46,279 nt of DNA from a virus. Below the pieces are notes generated by a model, which saw only the letters and a list, made by a program, of their open reading frames with translations, did not search any database and was not told where the DNA came from. The stretch spans positions 1 through 46,279 of the IMG/VR virus record IMGVR_UViG_3300005265_000032; one strand, given 5' to 3'. This document shows positions 15,819 to 23,466 of this stretch, in pieces (positions within the stretch are counted from its first letter, which is position 1; every line of letters starts with the position of its first letter). The position numbers and the translations under genes are program-made.

Positions 15819-16292
15819 TTCCCGTTTCTCTATTATCTTCTTCACATCCACTTGAAACCACCGGATATGCTGCTCAGGAGTTCCCACTTCCCGAAGATAA
15901 GAAACGAAGCTTCCCACATCGCCATCAGAACCATTATCAAGGAATTGAAATATCAGCGGTTCCGTTGCTGCCTTTCGCCTTCGCATGTAGTTTTTGTAAT
16001 AATTGGGGTTCTTATCACGCCACCGCTTTTGAATAGCTGAGACTTTTTTGGGGTTGTTGCGGCACCATTCGCGATTCTGTTTGGCACAGTGGGCTTTGTG
16101 TTCTAAATACCACTGATGGCGGTAGTTTTTGATTTTAAATTCGTTTAGTATTTCAATGGTTTCTTCAAATTCTTCGGGATTAATTGTAACCTTCCCAGTC
16201 GTTTTGCCGTCTGCATATTCTTTTAGCGTGATGCTATATTCTGTTCCTTCGATTTCTATTCCGGATTCCATAGTGCCTATCATCCGTATCAT
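15798..16292 (-). CDS. Hypothetical protein, C-terminus altered by the IscB element
   Basis: From ATG 16292 the product has about 164 residues. A beta-rich N-terminal part (EGTEYSITLKEYADGKTTG) is followed by a basic helical stretch with repeated Tyr/Trp/Asn (NREWCRNNPKKVS, then RDKNPNYYKNYMRRRK), like the basic linkers seen in HNH or AP2-type DNA-binding proteins; no catalytic motif is visible. The last residues (SRTPP) and the stop come from the IscB left-end hairpin, so the native C-terminus has probably been replaced. Confidence 0.55.
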   Translation of the reverse strand: MIRMIGTMESGIEIEGTEYSITLKEYADGKTTGKVTINPEEFEETIEILNEFKIKNYRHQWYLEHKAHCAKQNREWCRNNPKKVSAIQKRWRDKNPNYYKNYMRRRKAATEPLIFQFLDNGSDGDVGSFVSYLREVGTPEQHIRWFQVDVKKIIEKREKSRTPP

Positions 16293-16329
16293 CTTTTTGC
16301 CTTTCAAATCCGCAGAATGCTAGGCGTTG

Positions 16330-16647
16330 TTACCCCCAACTTGGGACGTAATCTAAATATGACCTAATGCCATCTTTGTCCGTATTGATTACACTGAGTC
16401 TAATTGCGCTTGGAAATCCTTCGCCATATAACGCATCTTGTATTTGAATACCGTCAATGCATTCAAGAATCCGTACTTCTGCGTGCATGTGATCCCCGGG
16501 GCTTTCAACAGAAAGATAATAATTATAAGGTCTTGTCCTCCTCTTTATCTTTCTCCGCATTTCTTCCTTTTTTTGCTCGGATATGTTAGGACTTATGAAT
16601 GCCTCTTTCCATGATTCCAGTATCATTGTACCATTTTTTATTTTCAT
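16330..16647 (-). CDS. Hypothetical protein (105 aa)
   Basis: The product has a charged helical N-terminus (EQKKEEMRRKIKRRTRPY) and then alternating strands (YYLSVESPGDHMHAEVRILE and further on AIRLSVINTDKDG). No family is recognised. It sits in the minus-strand early block between two other small genes. Confidence 0.55.
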   Translation of the reverse strand: MKIKNGTMILESWKEAFISPNISEQKKEEMRRKIKRRTRPYNYYLSVESPGDHMHAEVRILECIDGIQIQDALYGEGFPSAIRLSVINTDKDGIRSYLDYVPSWG

Positions 16648-16678
16648 TTTTCTAACAGCTCCGCCATCCTTTCGCTTA

Positions 16679-16906
16679 TCATTTTATTCTCTTACTATCT
16701 TCATCTTGGATTCTCTTAAGCCACAATCGAAACATATCCTCAAGAAGGAACGGAAACAGCTCAGCGCTCACAGAATCGCGCCAGACGGTATTGTTATCTT
16801 CTCTTAGGATAACGAGATTGATCGCCTTGCTTTCTTTTTCTTTTCTCTTGTTCTCCCTATTTCGAGTCTGCTTGCGGCACGATTTTCCTGAGAAGGCGAT
16901 AGTCAT
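16679..16906 (-). CDS. Small hypothetical protein (75 aa)
   Basis: The frame overlaps the end of the OB-fold-like gene by 50 bp, so the true start may be further in. The Lys/Arg/Glu-rich first third is doubtful; the remainder (INLVILREDNNTVWRDS, then a Leu/Phe-rich helix) looks like real protein. No family is recognised. Confidence 0.45.
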   Translation of the reverse strand: MTIAFSGKSCRKQTRNRENKRKEKESKAINLVILREDNNTVWRDSVSAELFPFLLEDMFRLWLKRIQDEDSKRIK

Positions 16907-17249
16907 TAACTTTCCTTCCTCCTTTTGTTCTGGTCACTCCCAGATATATGATACGGACAAAATCACCGACTGCGATTTTCTCGATTCGCGATTGAAGGAT
17001 CTTGTGCGCAGGCGTCTTGATTACCTCGCCGTCTACCGTTTCGAGTGTTGCTTCGATTCCATACGAACTCTCCTGGATATCGAGAACTAAGCCGGAGAGC
17101 GAATCCCCTCTTTTCTCCGGTATCCAGATGTCATGCAAGTCCGGCACAACTTCCTCAAATCCCTCTTCTTCTACATTCTGTTCGACTTCATCACTCGGCT
17201 CGCGTTCACTATATTCCCATCCCTCTTCTTCTTCTTCTTTTTTATTCAT
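16857..17249 (-). CDS. Possible OB-fold nucleic-acid-binding protein
   Basis: The first 45 residues are very acidic. The rest (residues 50-127) alternates strands: SGLVLDIQESSYGIEATLET, then GDFVRIIYLGVTRT, then DYRLLRKI. This pattern, including the glycine turns, resembles small OB-fold single-strand-binding proteins in phage early regions. No zinc or catalytic residues are seen. A promoter-like TTTTAAAA lies about 26 bp before the start. Confidence 0.45.
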   Translation of the reverse strand: MNKKEEEEEGWEYSEREPSDEVEQNVEEEGFEEVVPDLHDIWIPEKRGDSLSGLVLDIQESSYGIEATLETVDGEVIKTPAHKILQSRIEKIAVGDFVRIIYLGVTRTKGGRKVNDYRLLRKIVPQADSK

Positions 17250-17270
17250 TTTCTCCTACTCCTACTCAAC

Positions 17271-17280
17271 TTTTAAAATC
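17271..17280 (-). promoter_or_regulatory. TATA-like element before the OB-fold-like gene
   Basis: GATTTTAAAA on the minus strand is centred about 26 bp before ATG 17249. It overlaps the last codons of the upstream gene. Confidence 0.45.
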
Positions 17281-17798
17281 TATTTTTCCCTTCCCTTTTC
17301 ATGATGTTGCAAAGAAAGAATATCGACATAGTCATTTTCTTCTTTCAGGAAGCTCTGGAATCTCAAGAGCGTGTCAACGAATTCTTCAGAATTGACTCCT
17401 TCACAGAGACGGATGGTAGGTCTGAGCCGGAGTTGTTGCCAATGGATATAATGCGCGCCGCTCAGCTTTCTGAGATGTTTTGAGAGCGTCTTCTGATCGA
17501 AACCTGTACGCCCAATCAGGATAGGGAGGAAATAATCTATTGTTCCTAAGTTTTTCCCGTTCATCAAGTATGCTATTACGATTCCTCGATATGTCTCTTG
17601 GAGATGTGGATCATCGGGGGTGATAATAGAATCCCAGAAGAGAGTTTCGATTCCGGGTTTCTTTTTCGTGTTTTTGGCGTTCTGCGCTTCTTCGATAAGC
17701 GATTCGATTGCCTTTGTCTTTCCTCCCTTGCTTTCGAGGAATGCGAGATGCGCTTCACTTAATTTTAGAGATATTGTTCTCTTCTTCTTTGCGCTCAT
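17280..17798 (-). CDS. DNA-binding regulator with ribbon-helix-helix and winged-helix-like parts
   Basis: This 172-residue protein begins with a ribbon-helix-helix-like segment (RTISLKLSEAHLAFLESKG, residues 6-35). After a Lys-rich linker the second part (residues 60-165) has the helix pattern of a winged helix, including TGFDQKTLSKHLRKLSGA, followed by two strands and a long C-terminal helix. A viral transcription regulator is the likely role. The fusion of both DNA-binding types is uncommon. Confidence 0.55.
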   Translation of the reverse strand: MSAKKKRTISLKLSEAHLAFLESKGGKTKAIESLIEEAQNAKNTKKKPGIETLFWDSIITPDDPHLQETYRGIVIAYLMNGKNLGTIDYFLPILIGRTGFDQKTLSKHLRKLSGAHYIHWQQLRLRPTIRLCEGVNSEEFVDTLLRFQSFLKEENDYVDILSLQHHEKGREK

Positions 17799-17799
17799 T

Positions 17800-18081
17800 T
17801 TATTTTATGTATTTCAGTTCCCAGGGAGAGTAGGTCTGCCCGTAACCAATGGTACTTCTGGCAACGCAGTATTCACCTTCTTCTATTACGCGGTTGCATA
17901 TGTCACACCGTAATTGTATAAGTGCTTTACCGCCGACTTTCCTGACTTCTTCGGGTATTGGAGGTGGCGATATTATGGCTCCTCCTGCTTCTTCTACATC
18001 TTCAGCGGTTATTAACAAGTTTCTGAGGTTTATTCCGCTTGTTTCCCTGTTACAATCTATACATAGAATTTCTTTTTTCAT
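17800..18081 (-). CDS. Zinc-ribbon-like protein
   Basis: The 93-residue product has two Cys pairs, CIDC (residues 7-10) and CDIC (59-62), with a further Cys at about 72 and a Pro-rich stretch (SPPPIPEEV) between them. This suggests a zinc-binding knuckle of the kind used for nucleic-acid or protein contacts. It overlaps the preceding gene by four bases. Confidence 0.55.
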   Translation of the reverse strand: MKKEILCIDCNRETSGINLRNLLITAEDVEEAGGAIISPPPIPEEVRKVGGKALIQLRCDICNRVIEEGEYCVARSTIGYGQTYSPWELKYIK

Positions 18082-18263
18082 TTCTCGAACACCTCATCTT
18101 GGCACTTTTGGCAGAGCCCTGAAACTTCATGCTCGCGCATTGAAAGTTCATCACGGAATTCTGTCATTGTATCTATCTTCTTACCACAAAAAGGGCATCT
18201 ACCTTCTTTTACACTGTCAACTTCTTTTCCAAGCCCTGCTTTACGCGTTATCTTTTCATTCAT
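18078..18263 (-). CDS. Small zinc-finger protein (61 aa)
   Basis: CPFC (residues 23-26) and CQKC (51-54) form a CXXC-CXXC zinc knuckle with a helical charged stretch between. The gene overlaps the preceding ribbon-helix-helix gene and the next zinc-ribbon gene by a few bases each, indicating translational coupling. Confidence 0.6.
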   Translation of the reverse strand: MNEKITRKAGLGKEVDSVKEGRCPFCGKKIDTMTEFRDELSMREHEVSGLCQKCQDEVFEK

Positions 18264-18417
18264 TTTGATTCACCTCGCGGCTTTCTATTTCGCCTTGCGA
18301 CTTTTCCTTTAGGAATGTATCTAATGCTGTATCTAAATTAGAGACTTTTTGCTCTTCTTTGTATCTCCTCAGGATACCATACGCTTCTTCACTAATCACA
18401 ACTAGCATTTTCTTCAT
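18256..18417 (-). CDS. Short ribbon-helix-helix-type protein (53 aa)
   Basis: The product begins MKKMLVVISEEAYGILRRYK and continues with a helix and an acidic tail, the size of an antitoxin-like CopG regulator. ATG 18417 lies about 28 bp below a TATA box, so the message is probably leaderless. Its upstream region carries a 28-bp element that is repeated before the ribbon-helix-helix gene at 20401, suggesting both are controlled by the same factor. Confidence 0.6.
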   Translation of the reverse strand: MKKMLVVISEEAYGILRRYKEEQKVSNLDTALDTFLKEKSQGEIESREVNQNE

Positions 18418-18439
18418 ACTAATAAATATCATAATTACA

Positions 18440-18453
18440 GTATAAAAGCTTTT
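18440..18453 (-). promoter_or_regulatory. BRE/TATA promoter of the 53-residue regulator
   Basis: AAAAGCTTTTATAC on the minus strand is placed about 28 bp before ATG 18417. It belongs to the AAAGCTT class also seen at 7091 and 20421. Confidence 0.65.
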
Positions 18454-18458
18454 CGGTT

Positions 18459-18486
18459 TTTGTTTTTATGTTAGCCAAATGGGTAA
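18459..18486 (-). promoter_or_regulatory. Shared 28-bp upstream element, copy 1
   Basis: The minus strand begins TTACCCATTTGGCTAACATA and continues with AAAACAAA. Copy 2 lies at 20444-20472 with a single extra base. Both copies sit just upstream of a BRE/TATA box, so an operator or activator site is the simplest reading. Confidence 0.75.
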
Positions 18487-19098
18487 CTAAAAATATTTAG
18501 TTAAGTCAAGTTGCTTATTTTTTTCAATCTTATCTGTTTCATTTAAATCTAATTGATAGAAGTGTTCATCTCCTGCATACTTCTTTATATACTTGATATG
18601 GACTAACCTATTATGCGTGTGATAAAGACCATTTGTGCTTACAATGCTTTCTCTTAAGTCATCAATATTGTTTTCAAACCATATTCTCAATGCTTTTGTT
18701 AATGGAAAGAAAAGGAGTTCTAACACTTCAGTTGCTTTTTCGTTTTGCCCATCGGTATTCACTGTGCCGTATGAGATATAGCCTGCTTGTAATGTATAGA
18801 ACCACCCTTTATGTCCTAATTCTTTGTTGCTCCATGTTTCAAACGGGTATGTTTTCCAACCTAAATAGTCTATTCGCCTTGTCTTTTCATCTATTGAAAA
18901 GCGTGTGGTATCTGGTCTTGTTACTACTACGTCAGTACCAAAACTGCGTTGTGCTTTTTCGTTTTTATCGAAGCGGTCTATTTTTATGCTTTTGCCAAAT
19001 ATTTTCTTGTAATAATTATTAAAACTCGCCTTTACCTCTTCGGTGTTGAATTTTTCATTACTTTTGAGCCATTCGTAATCTTTTTCGTTATGTATCAA
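18487..19098 (-). CDS. PD-(D/E)XK-like nuclease paired with the methyltransferase
   Basis: This 203-residue protein has Asp56 in SFGTDVVV, then Asp70-Glu71-Lys72 in RFSIDEKTRR, matching a PD-(D/E)XK catalytic core, followed by GHKGWFYTLQAGYISYG as in many Mrr- or restriction-like nucleases. The start is TTG 19098, overlapping the methyltransferase stop; no Met occurs inside the protein, which supports this unusual start. The tight coupling to a DNA methyltransferase suggests a restriction-modification or self/non-self discrimination role. The cleavage target is unknown. Confidence 0.6.
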   Translation of the reverse strand: MIHNEKDYEWLKSNEKFNTEEVKASFNNYYKKIFGKSIKIDRFDKNEKAQRSFGTDVVVTRPDTTRFSIDEKTRRIDYLGWKTYPFETWSNKELGHKGWFYTLQAGYISYGTVNTDGQNEKATEVLELLFFPLTKALRIWFENNIDDLRESIVSTNGLYHTHNRLVHIKYIKKYAGDEHFYQLDLNETDKIEKNKQLDLTKYF

Positions 19099-20285
19099 TT
19101 TCTAATATCCCCTTTAAACGTTTCCCAGTTTTCACGTTCAGGAAAGAATATTTGTAAGTAGGGGGGATATGATGCCCTTTCTATTATTTCGTATATCTTC
19201 TCTGGTTTCTTACTATGCTCAGCTCTCGGCGCTTCAAAAGAAGTTGGTATATCTTTTACGCGTGTAGTTAGCTTACCGGAAACAAAAAATAAACAGTGCT
19301 CTGTATTATTCCTGAAGTATGAACCCAACCCGATTGACGGCTTTATCCAAGTTAGCGCTGTTTTATATGTAAATCCCCAGTGTATTCCTAATTTTAATGC
19401 TTCATAAAGAAAATTATTTGTAGTCCAGAGGTAAAGATGGCATCCTTCTTTATCTACGTATCTTTGTATATCAAATGCCTTTAATTCATCGATACTCAGC
19501 ACAGCATATTTTGGTTTGCCTCTTCCTGCCAGCGATAAATGCTCATAGTCCCAGGGTGGGTCTATTAAAATTGTCTTGAAAACACCTTCAATCTTTTTTT
19601 GTGGTATTTGATTAATTAAGCGTTTCTCGTCTTCTTTTTGCTTCGTAATTCTTTTCATCTGACTGTAGGCATTGTGAGTCGTGATTTTATCTTCTTGCCA
19701 CTGTTTCTTTATCGGCTCTGGCGCTTCTTGATAGACTTTTTTCGCTTTTTCGTATTGCCTGCCTGAGCCGAAGCCTACATTTTTTGCTACTTTGTCGCGG
19801 GTTGCACCCTCTTCTTCCCGTATGGGAAAATTTTCCATATCGGGAATCTTATCCCCTTTTTTTAAAGTTGCTAATTTTCTCTTCTCCGCCTTCAGTCTTT
19901 CAATCGGTTCTAACTCCAACCCGCATTTGACCTTCTGATAATCATTCAAATGCCTTCTCAGTAAATTATCCTTGATCAGCGCCTCCTTTATCTGCCACTC
20001 CTCTTTTAAATCCGTTCTTATGATGCAAGGTACTTTTATGCCCAGTTCTTTCGCTATTGCGCTCCTTCTATGACCTGATATAATTAGATAATCAGCGCCT
20101 TGCGAGATAACTTGTAGCGGATCTTGAATGCCTCTGTGTTCAATATCCGCTTTCAATGTTTCATATTCTTCCGTGCTTGTTTCACCAAAGAGTTCTTCAC
20201 TTAGATTATGCTCTTGTAGCTGCTTGGGGTCCAATTCTACTATTGGTTTATCCCTTAGCAGAAAGATTGTCTGTTCACTGCTCAT
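19095..20285 (-). CDS. ParB-domain / MT-A70 adenine methyltransferase fusion
   Basis: Residues about 10-115 form a ParB/Srx-like domain with ISGHRRSAIAKELG (Arg pair at 73-74), followed by a helical ParB middle part. Residues about 230-390 are an MT-A70-type N6-adenine methyltransferase with catalytic DPPW (242-245), LYLWTTNN and an SYPPYLQIFF end. Such fusions occur in phages and mobile elements and would methylate DNA adenine at chosen sites. The gene overlaps both the upstream ribbon-helix-helix gene (ATGA) and the downstream nuclease gene (TTGA), forming a three-gene unit under one TATA promoter. Confidence 0.85.
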   Translation of the reverse strand: MSSEQTIFLLRDKPIVELDPKQLQEHNLSEELFGETSTEEYETLKADIEHRGIQDPLQVISQGADYLIISGHRRSAIAKELGIKVPCIIRTDLKEEWQIKEALIKDNLLRRHLNDYQKVKCGLELEPIERLKAEKRKLATLKKGDKIPDMENFPIREEEGATRDKVAKNVGFGSGRQYEKAKKVYQEAPEPIKKQWQEDKITTHNAYSQMKRITKQKEDEKRLINQIPQKKIEGVFKTILIDPPWDYEHLSLAGRGKPKYAVLSIDELKAFDIQRYVDKEGCHLYLWTTNNFLYEALKLGIHWGFTYKTALTWIKPSIGLGSYFRNNTEHCLFFVSGKLTTRVKDIPTSFEAPRAEHSKKPEKIYEIIERASYPPYLQIFFPERENWETFKGDIRN

Positions 20286-20401
20286 TTCTTATTCCTCTCT
20301 AGTAAACTCCTTACAACACTATCCAACGACTTATGTCCTTCTTCTCGTTTTATCGCTTCCAACTTTGCCTTTACAAATTCGCTTATTTCTACATTGACCA
20401 T
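20282..20401 (-). CDS. Ribbon-helix-helix regulator (39 aa)
   Basis: From ATG 20401 the product reads MVNVEISEFVKAKLEAIKRE and ends SVVRSLLERNKK, a compact CopG-like fold. The TATA box about 25 bp upstream makes this start leaderless; the open frame further upstream crosses promoter and operator DNA. It probably represses its own promoter and so the methyltransferase-nuclease pair. Confidence 0.65.
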   Translation of the reverse strand: MVNVEISEFVKAKLEAIKREEGHKSLDSVVRSLLERNKK

Positions 20402-20420
20402 ATATCTAAGATAGTTTGAG

Positions 20421-20435
20421 AGCATATAAGCTTTT
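20421..20435 (-). promoter_or_regulatory. BRE/TATA promoter of the methyltransferase-nuclease unit
   Basis: CAAAAGCTTATATGC on the minus strand lies about 25 bp before ATG 20401. Confidence 0.7.
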
Positions 20436-20443
20436 GTCTTTTT

Positions 20444-20472
20444 CTTTGTTTTTATGTTAGCCAAATGGGTAA
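20444..20472 (-). promoter_or_regulatory. Shared 28-bp upstream element, copy 2
   Basis: Same sequence as 18459-18486 except for one extra base (GGG instead of GG before CTAACATA). A partial copy (TTAGCCAAA) follows at about 20479-20488. Confidence 0.75.
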
Positions 20473-20491
20473 GAGACGTTAGCCAAAACGC

Positions 20492-20814
<323 letters not shown>

Positions 20815-20822
20815 GCCAAAAC

Positions 20823-20907
20823 TGAGATGCATCTCAAGAATGAGATAGCCCAAAATTGAGGTAGACCTCAGAAATGAGAAGGGATGCCAAAATTGAGATG
20901 TACCCTA
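20823..20907. repeat. Three dyads of TGAGATGCATCTCA type
   Basis: TGAGATGCATCTCA (20823-20836) is a perfect palindrome, TGAGGTAGACCTCA (20857-20870) is nearly perfect, and a degenerate form sits at 20894-20907. Units are 34-37 bp apart and share flanks (CCAAAA before, AATGAGA after). Confidence 0.7.
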
Positions 20908-20955
20908 AAAATGAGATAGCTCAGATCGAGATAATCTTACGAACGAGAAGTTTGA

Positions 20956-21263
20956 TCATCTCCTTCGCACTTTCAGGTCTGTGAGATCCTCCAGCTTAAG
21001 ATTAAATCGAGAAGGCACCTCACTTGCTTCTTCAGATTGGGGATACATTTCCAAATAAGCCTTCGTTATCGCTCGATTTACATCTTGGGTTGTTGGTATT
21101 CTGCTATCGCTGAAATCGCTTTCAAGCGCTAAGCAAACATGCGCAATTATGAGATCGCCTTCTGTTGCGTTGCTTACTACACGATATTATCCATATGCAT
21201 TTCTAATAACGAATCTCGCACCTGGCTATTTATAAAGCGTCTTAACTTGTCGTCAGATATCAT
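20956..21263 (-). pseudogene. Frameshifted small gene (would be about 101 aa)
   Basis: ATG 21263 overlaps the preceding stop (ATGA) and reads 28 codons to TAG at 21177. The continuation (starting VVSNATEGDLIIAHVCLALE) is open in another frame down to TGA 20956. Adding one T in the AATATC near 21185 restores a single frame through MDN-YRVVSN. No family is recognised. A recent deletion, a read error or programmed slippage are the options. Confidence 0.6.
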
Positions 21264-21583
21264 CGTTTTGTTTCCTCCTCTTTTAACTCTTCATGCCGCC
21301 AGCTAAATACGAAGAGATAATGCCCCAAAAGCTCGCCGATCTGCTCTATGCTTGTGAGGACGCGTGTGAACGGCTCAAAGCAAGTATCATCTACATTTCG
21401 CCTGATGCATTCTATTCGTATCTTTCGAATGCGTGATATTGCCTGCATCCCACGAATAGGTTTGATCTGTAGCATTTCCTTCCGGGTGAGCAGTTGCACG
21501 GTATTGGACTTTAATCCATCTCGTTCTTGTTTGAAATAGTATGGTTCGCTTTTGAAGATTACAGTATCATATTCTATTTTCAT
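21260..21583 (-). CDS. Hypothetical protein (107 aa)
   Basis: From ATG 21583 the product begins MKIEYDTVIFKSEPYYFKQE, with a middle rich in Arg/Ile strands (QAISRIRKIRIECIRR) and a last helix ending in EELKEEETKR. It resembles small ASCH- or nucleic-acid-binding viral proteins in feel, but no family is recognised. It is coupled to the frameshifted gene downstream. Confidence 0.5.
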   Translation of the reverse strand: MKIEYDTVIFKSEPYYFKQERDGLKSNTVQLLTRKEMLQIKPIRGMQAISRIRKIRIECIRRNVDDTCFEPFTRVLTSIEQIGELLGHYLFVFSWRHEELKEEETKR

Positions 21584-21656
21584 TTCTTTCTTCAAAACGC
21601 TTTGCGTTAAGTTCTGCCACCATCTCCTTTTTCTGTATCTATTACTTCTTTGTTTT

Positions 21657-22088
21657 TCATTTTTTAGCTTCTGTATATTGGAATATTGGTTTCACCCAAT
21701 TAGGGCATTCCCCTCTTGCGAATACTACTACGCCTATTGCATCCGGTAAATTCCACTTTTCCCGCTCCTTTTCAAACGATTTCCCTGTTGTTAAGACATC
21801 ATCTACAATGAGAACTGTCTTGTATTCCCACCAATCGTATTTATATTTTCTTAATTTCTCTGCAAACTTATTACCTCCTGTTGGAATTGAAATCACCCCA
21901 CTATAACATAAGTTCCACTCTCTTGCTACAATCCACGCTAATGTTTCATAGTCTTCATCTGTTAGTGCATCGCAATCTATTTTCCACTTTGATCTTTCAC
22001 CTGAATGTAATGTGAATTTTCCCATTTGAAATAAGTTCATATTTTCGCCCTTTCCTTTTTCTTCCTTTTTAGGTTCATTCCATCCCAT
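21657..22088 (-). CDS. Phosphoribosyltransferase (orotate PRTase-like)
   Basis: The PRTase signature VLIVDDVLTTGKSFE is clear, binding the ribose-phosphate of PRPP. An upstream FTLHSGERSKWKID segment resembles the substrate hood of orotate PRTases, and GVISIPTGGNKFA supplies the pyrophosphate loop. I choose ATG 22088 because AGAGGT lies close upstream; the frame to 22112 begins with GTG. A nucleotide-salvage or base-modification role for the virus is likely; the base is unknown. Confidence 0.75.
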   Translation of the reverse strand: MGWNEPKKEEKGKGENMNLFQMGKFTLHSGERSKWKIDCDALTDEDYETLAWIVAREWNLCYSGVISIPTGGNKFAEKLRKYKYDWWEYKTVLIVDDVLTTGKSFEKEREKWNLPDAIGVVVFARGECPNWVKPIFQYTEAKK

Positions 22089-22105
22089 CTTTCTACCTCT
22101 ATTTT

Positions 22106-22417
22106 TCACCACGGTCTTGGATTGTTTACTGGGTCCATTTCGTAAGCTTCTTCTTCTCGTTGCATTTGTATCTCATAAGGCTCATCATCCATGCTGCCTC
22201 TGCCATTTGCCAATTCGTTAGTGCACTCTTCACATATCCACGTTTCCACTCGCTCGCTTTCTGGAATGGGTATATTTTTATCCTCATACATCCAAGTCAT
22301 TCCATCCCTCGCTTTGTAGTGGCTGTAAAGCGTATCGACATAATCAGCACATCGCTCGCATTCCAGATCGCAGTCATCGGATTGTCTAATATCCTCCGAT
22401 TCTTTTATTATTGGCAT
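22106..22417 (-). CDS. Zinc-finger-like acidic protein (103 aa)
   Basis: CDLECERC (residues 16-23) and CEEC (about 63-66) give a CX2C-CX2C type zinc site. The rest is acidic and helical and ends in NNPRPW. It overlaps the gene before it by 32 bases. No specific family is recognised. Confidence 0.55.
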   Translation of the reverse strand: MPIIKESEDIRQSDDCDLECERCADYVDTLYSHYKARDGMTWMYEDKNIPIPESERVETWICEECTNELANGRGSMDDEPYEIQMQREEEAYEMDPVNNPRPW

Positions 22418-22628
22418 TTCTTGTTATTCCTTTTTTTTCTATTTTGAACTTCAAGACTTTCAGTCCAGTCTCATTTTCTATGGCCTTGATTATATCATCC
22501 TTGATGTAGCTATTCATCTCTGACTCATTGTATAATTCTTCTGGTTCTTCTTCATCAGATATTTCATCGAAAACCTCTAATGTTATAATCCACTCTTGTT
22601 TAATATCCCCTCTTGGAGAGCCCTTCAT
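22386..22628 (-). CDS. Hypothetical protein (80 aa)
   Basis: Short product with alternating pattern (EWIITLEVFDEISDEEE, then an amphipathic helix DDIIKAIENETGLKVLKFKI). It is encoded in series with its neighbours, with 6 bp to the gene upstream. No family is recognised. Confidence 0.55.
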   Translation of the reverse strand: MKGSPRGDIKQEWIITLEVFDEISDEEEPEELYNESEMNSYIKDDIIKAIENETGLKVLKFKIEKKGITRNANNKRIGGY

Positions 22629-22634
22629 TTTTTC

Positions 22635-22796
22635 TCACTTCCTGTTAGTAATTTCATAATATTCCGATTCAATCATATCTGATATTGCCTGCACTGGGTA
22701 TAAGCTACCGCCATCTACAAAGCAGAATACTAAGCTTTCTCTGTTTGGTATATGTGTTAAATATAGCGAGACACCATTAACTTCTAATCCATCCAT
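22635..22796 (-). CDS. Small hypothetical protein (53 aa)
   Basis: ATG 22796 overlaps the preceding stop by one base (TAATG). The product begins MDGLEVNGVSLYLTHIPNRE and ends SEYYEITNRK. The coupling supports a real gene. Confidence 0.6.
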   Translation of the reverse strand: MDGLEVNGVSLYLTHIPNRESLVFCFVDGGSLYPVQAISDMIESEYYEITNRK

Positions 22797-23272
22797 TATC
22801 TTGCCCCCGCATTTAGTTTATTCCCAAACTCATTTAACTTAGTCTCCACCCAATCCTTAAATTCTTTGTAGTCTTTTAGTTTTGGCGTATAGTTTGATTC
22901 TATGTTATGCTCGCGTAGCCATTCTCGAAAGAACTCCCCATGTTGAGGGTCGTGGTACATCTGCCAGTATAGATGCTCATGCGTTATCATATTTTCTGCG
23001 AGTTTATCGAGATTTTTTAGTATATGCCATTTATAGCCGCTCAACACATGTTTTTCCATTTTCGATAAGACTTCTACTGCTTTCTCTTTGTCATTGCCAC
23101 CCCAATTTTCTGACATTCCTATTAGTCTCTTTATCGCTTCATCCATGATTCGCCCCCATGTTACAACTTCTGCAAACTGGTCTCGTTCTTCTTCGGGCAC
23201 TGATGCAACTAGATCATATAGGTCTATTGCAAATTCTATTTTTCCGTCTTTTACTTCTATTTCGGTTTTCAT
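22796..23272 (-). CDS. Hypothetical early protein (158 aa)
   Basis: An acidic helical protein: a short strand segment at the start (TEIEVKDGKIEFAIDLYD), a long helical middle with HEHLYWQMYHDPQHG and a C-terminal helix. ATG 23272 overlaps the previous stop (ATGA). No known family is recognised. Confidence 0.6.
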   Translation of the reverse strand: MKTEIEVKDGKIEFAIDLYDLVASVPEEERDQFAEVVTWGRIMDEAIKRLIGMSENWGGNDKEKAVEVLSKMEKHVLSGYKWHILKNLDKLAENMITHEHLYWQMYHDPQHGEFFREWLREHNIESNYTPKLKDYKEFKDWVETKLNEFGNKLNAGAR

Positions 23273-23466
23273 CTCCCTTCCCTTTTTTTCTCTCCTGCAG
23301 CAACCACTTTTGGACCCTTTCTTGCGGGCTTCGGGTCTTTGCCCAGTCGGAACGGATATAGTGCGCAGTCTGATACTGTGCAGAGCCTAACCTCCTCTTT
23401 GGAGCCGCCGCAGCAATCTATACAGTGCTCTCTGATTGCGTGCAGTATCCGCTTTTTAGTTGTCAT
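23269..23466 (-). CDS. Cys-rich zinc-binding protein of a common phage type
   Basis: The pattern IREHCIDCCGGSKEEVRLC followed by VSDCALYPFRLGKDP is characteristic of small proteins found beside RuvC-like and replication genes in many phages. Four or five Cys would bind zinc. The basic tail could contact nucleic acid. Function is unproven. Confidence 0.65.
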   Translation of the reverse strand: MTTKKRILHAIREHCIDCCGGSKEEVRLCTVSDCALYPFRLGKDPKPARKGPKVVAAGEKKREGR

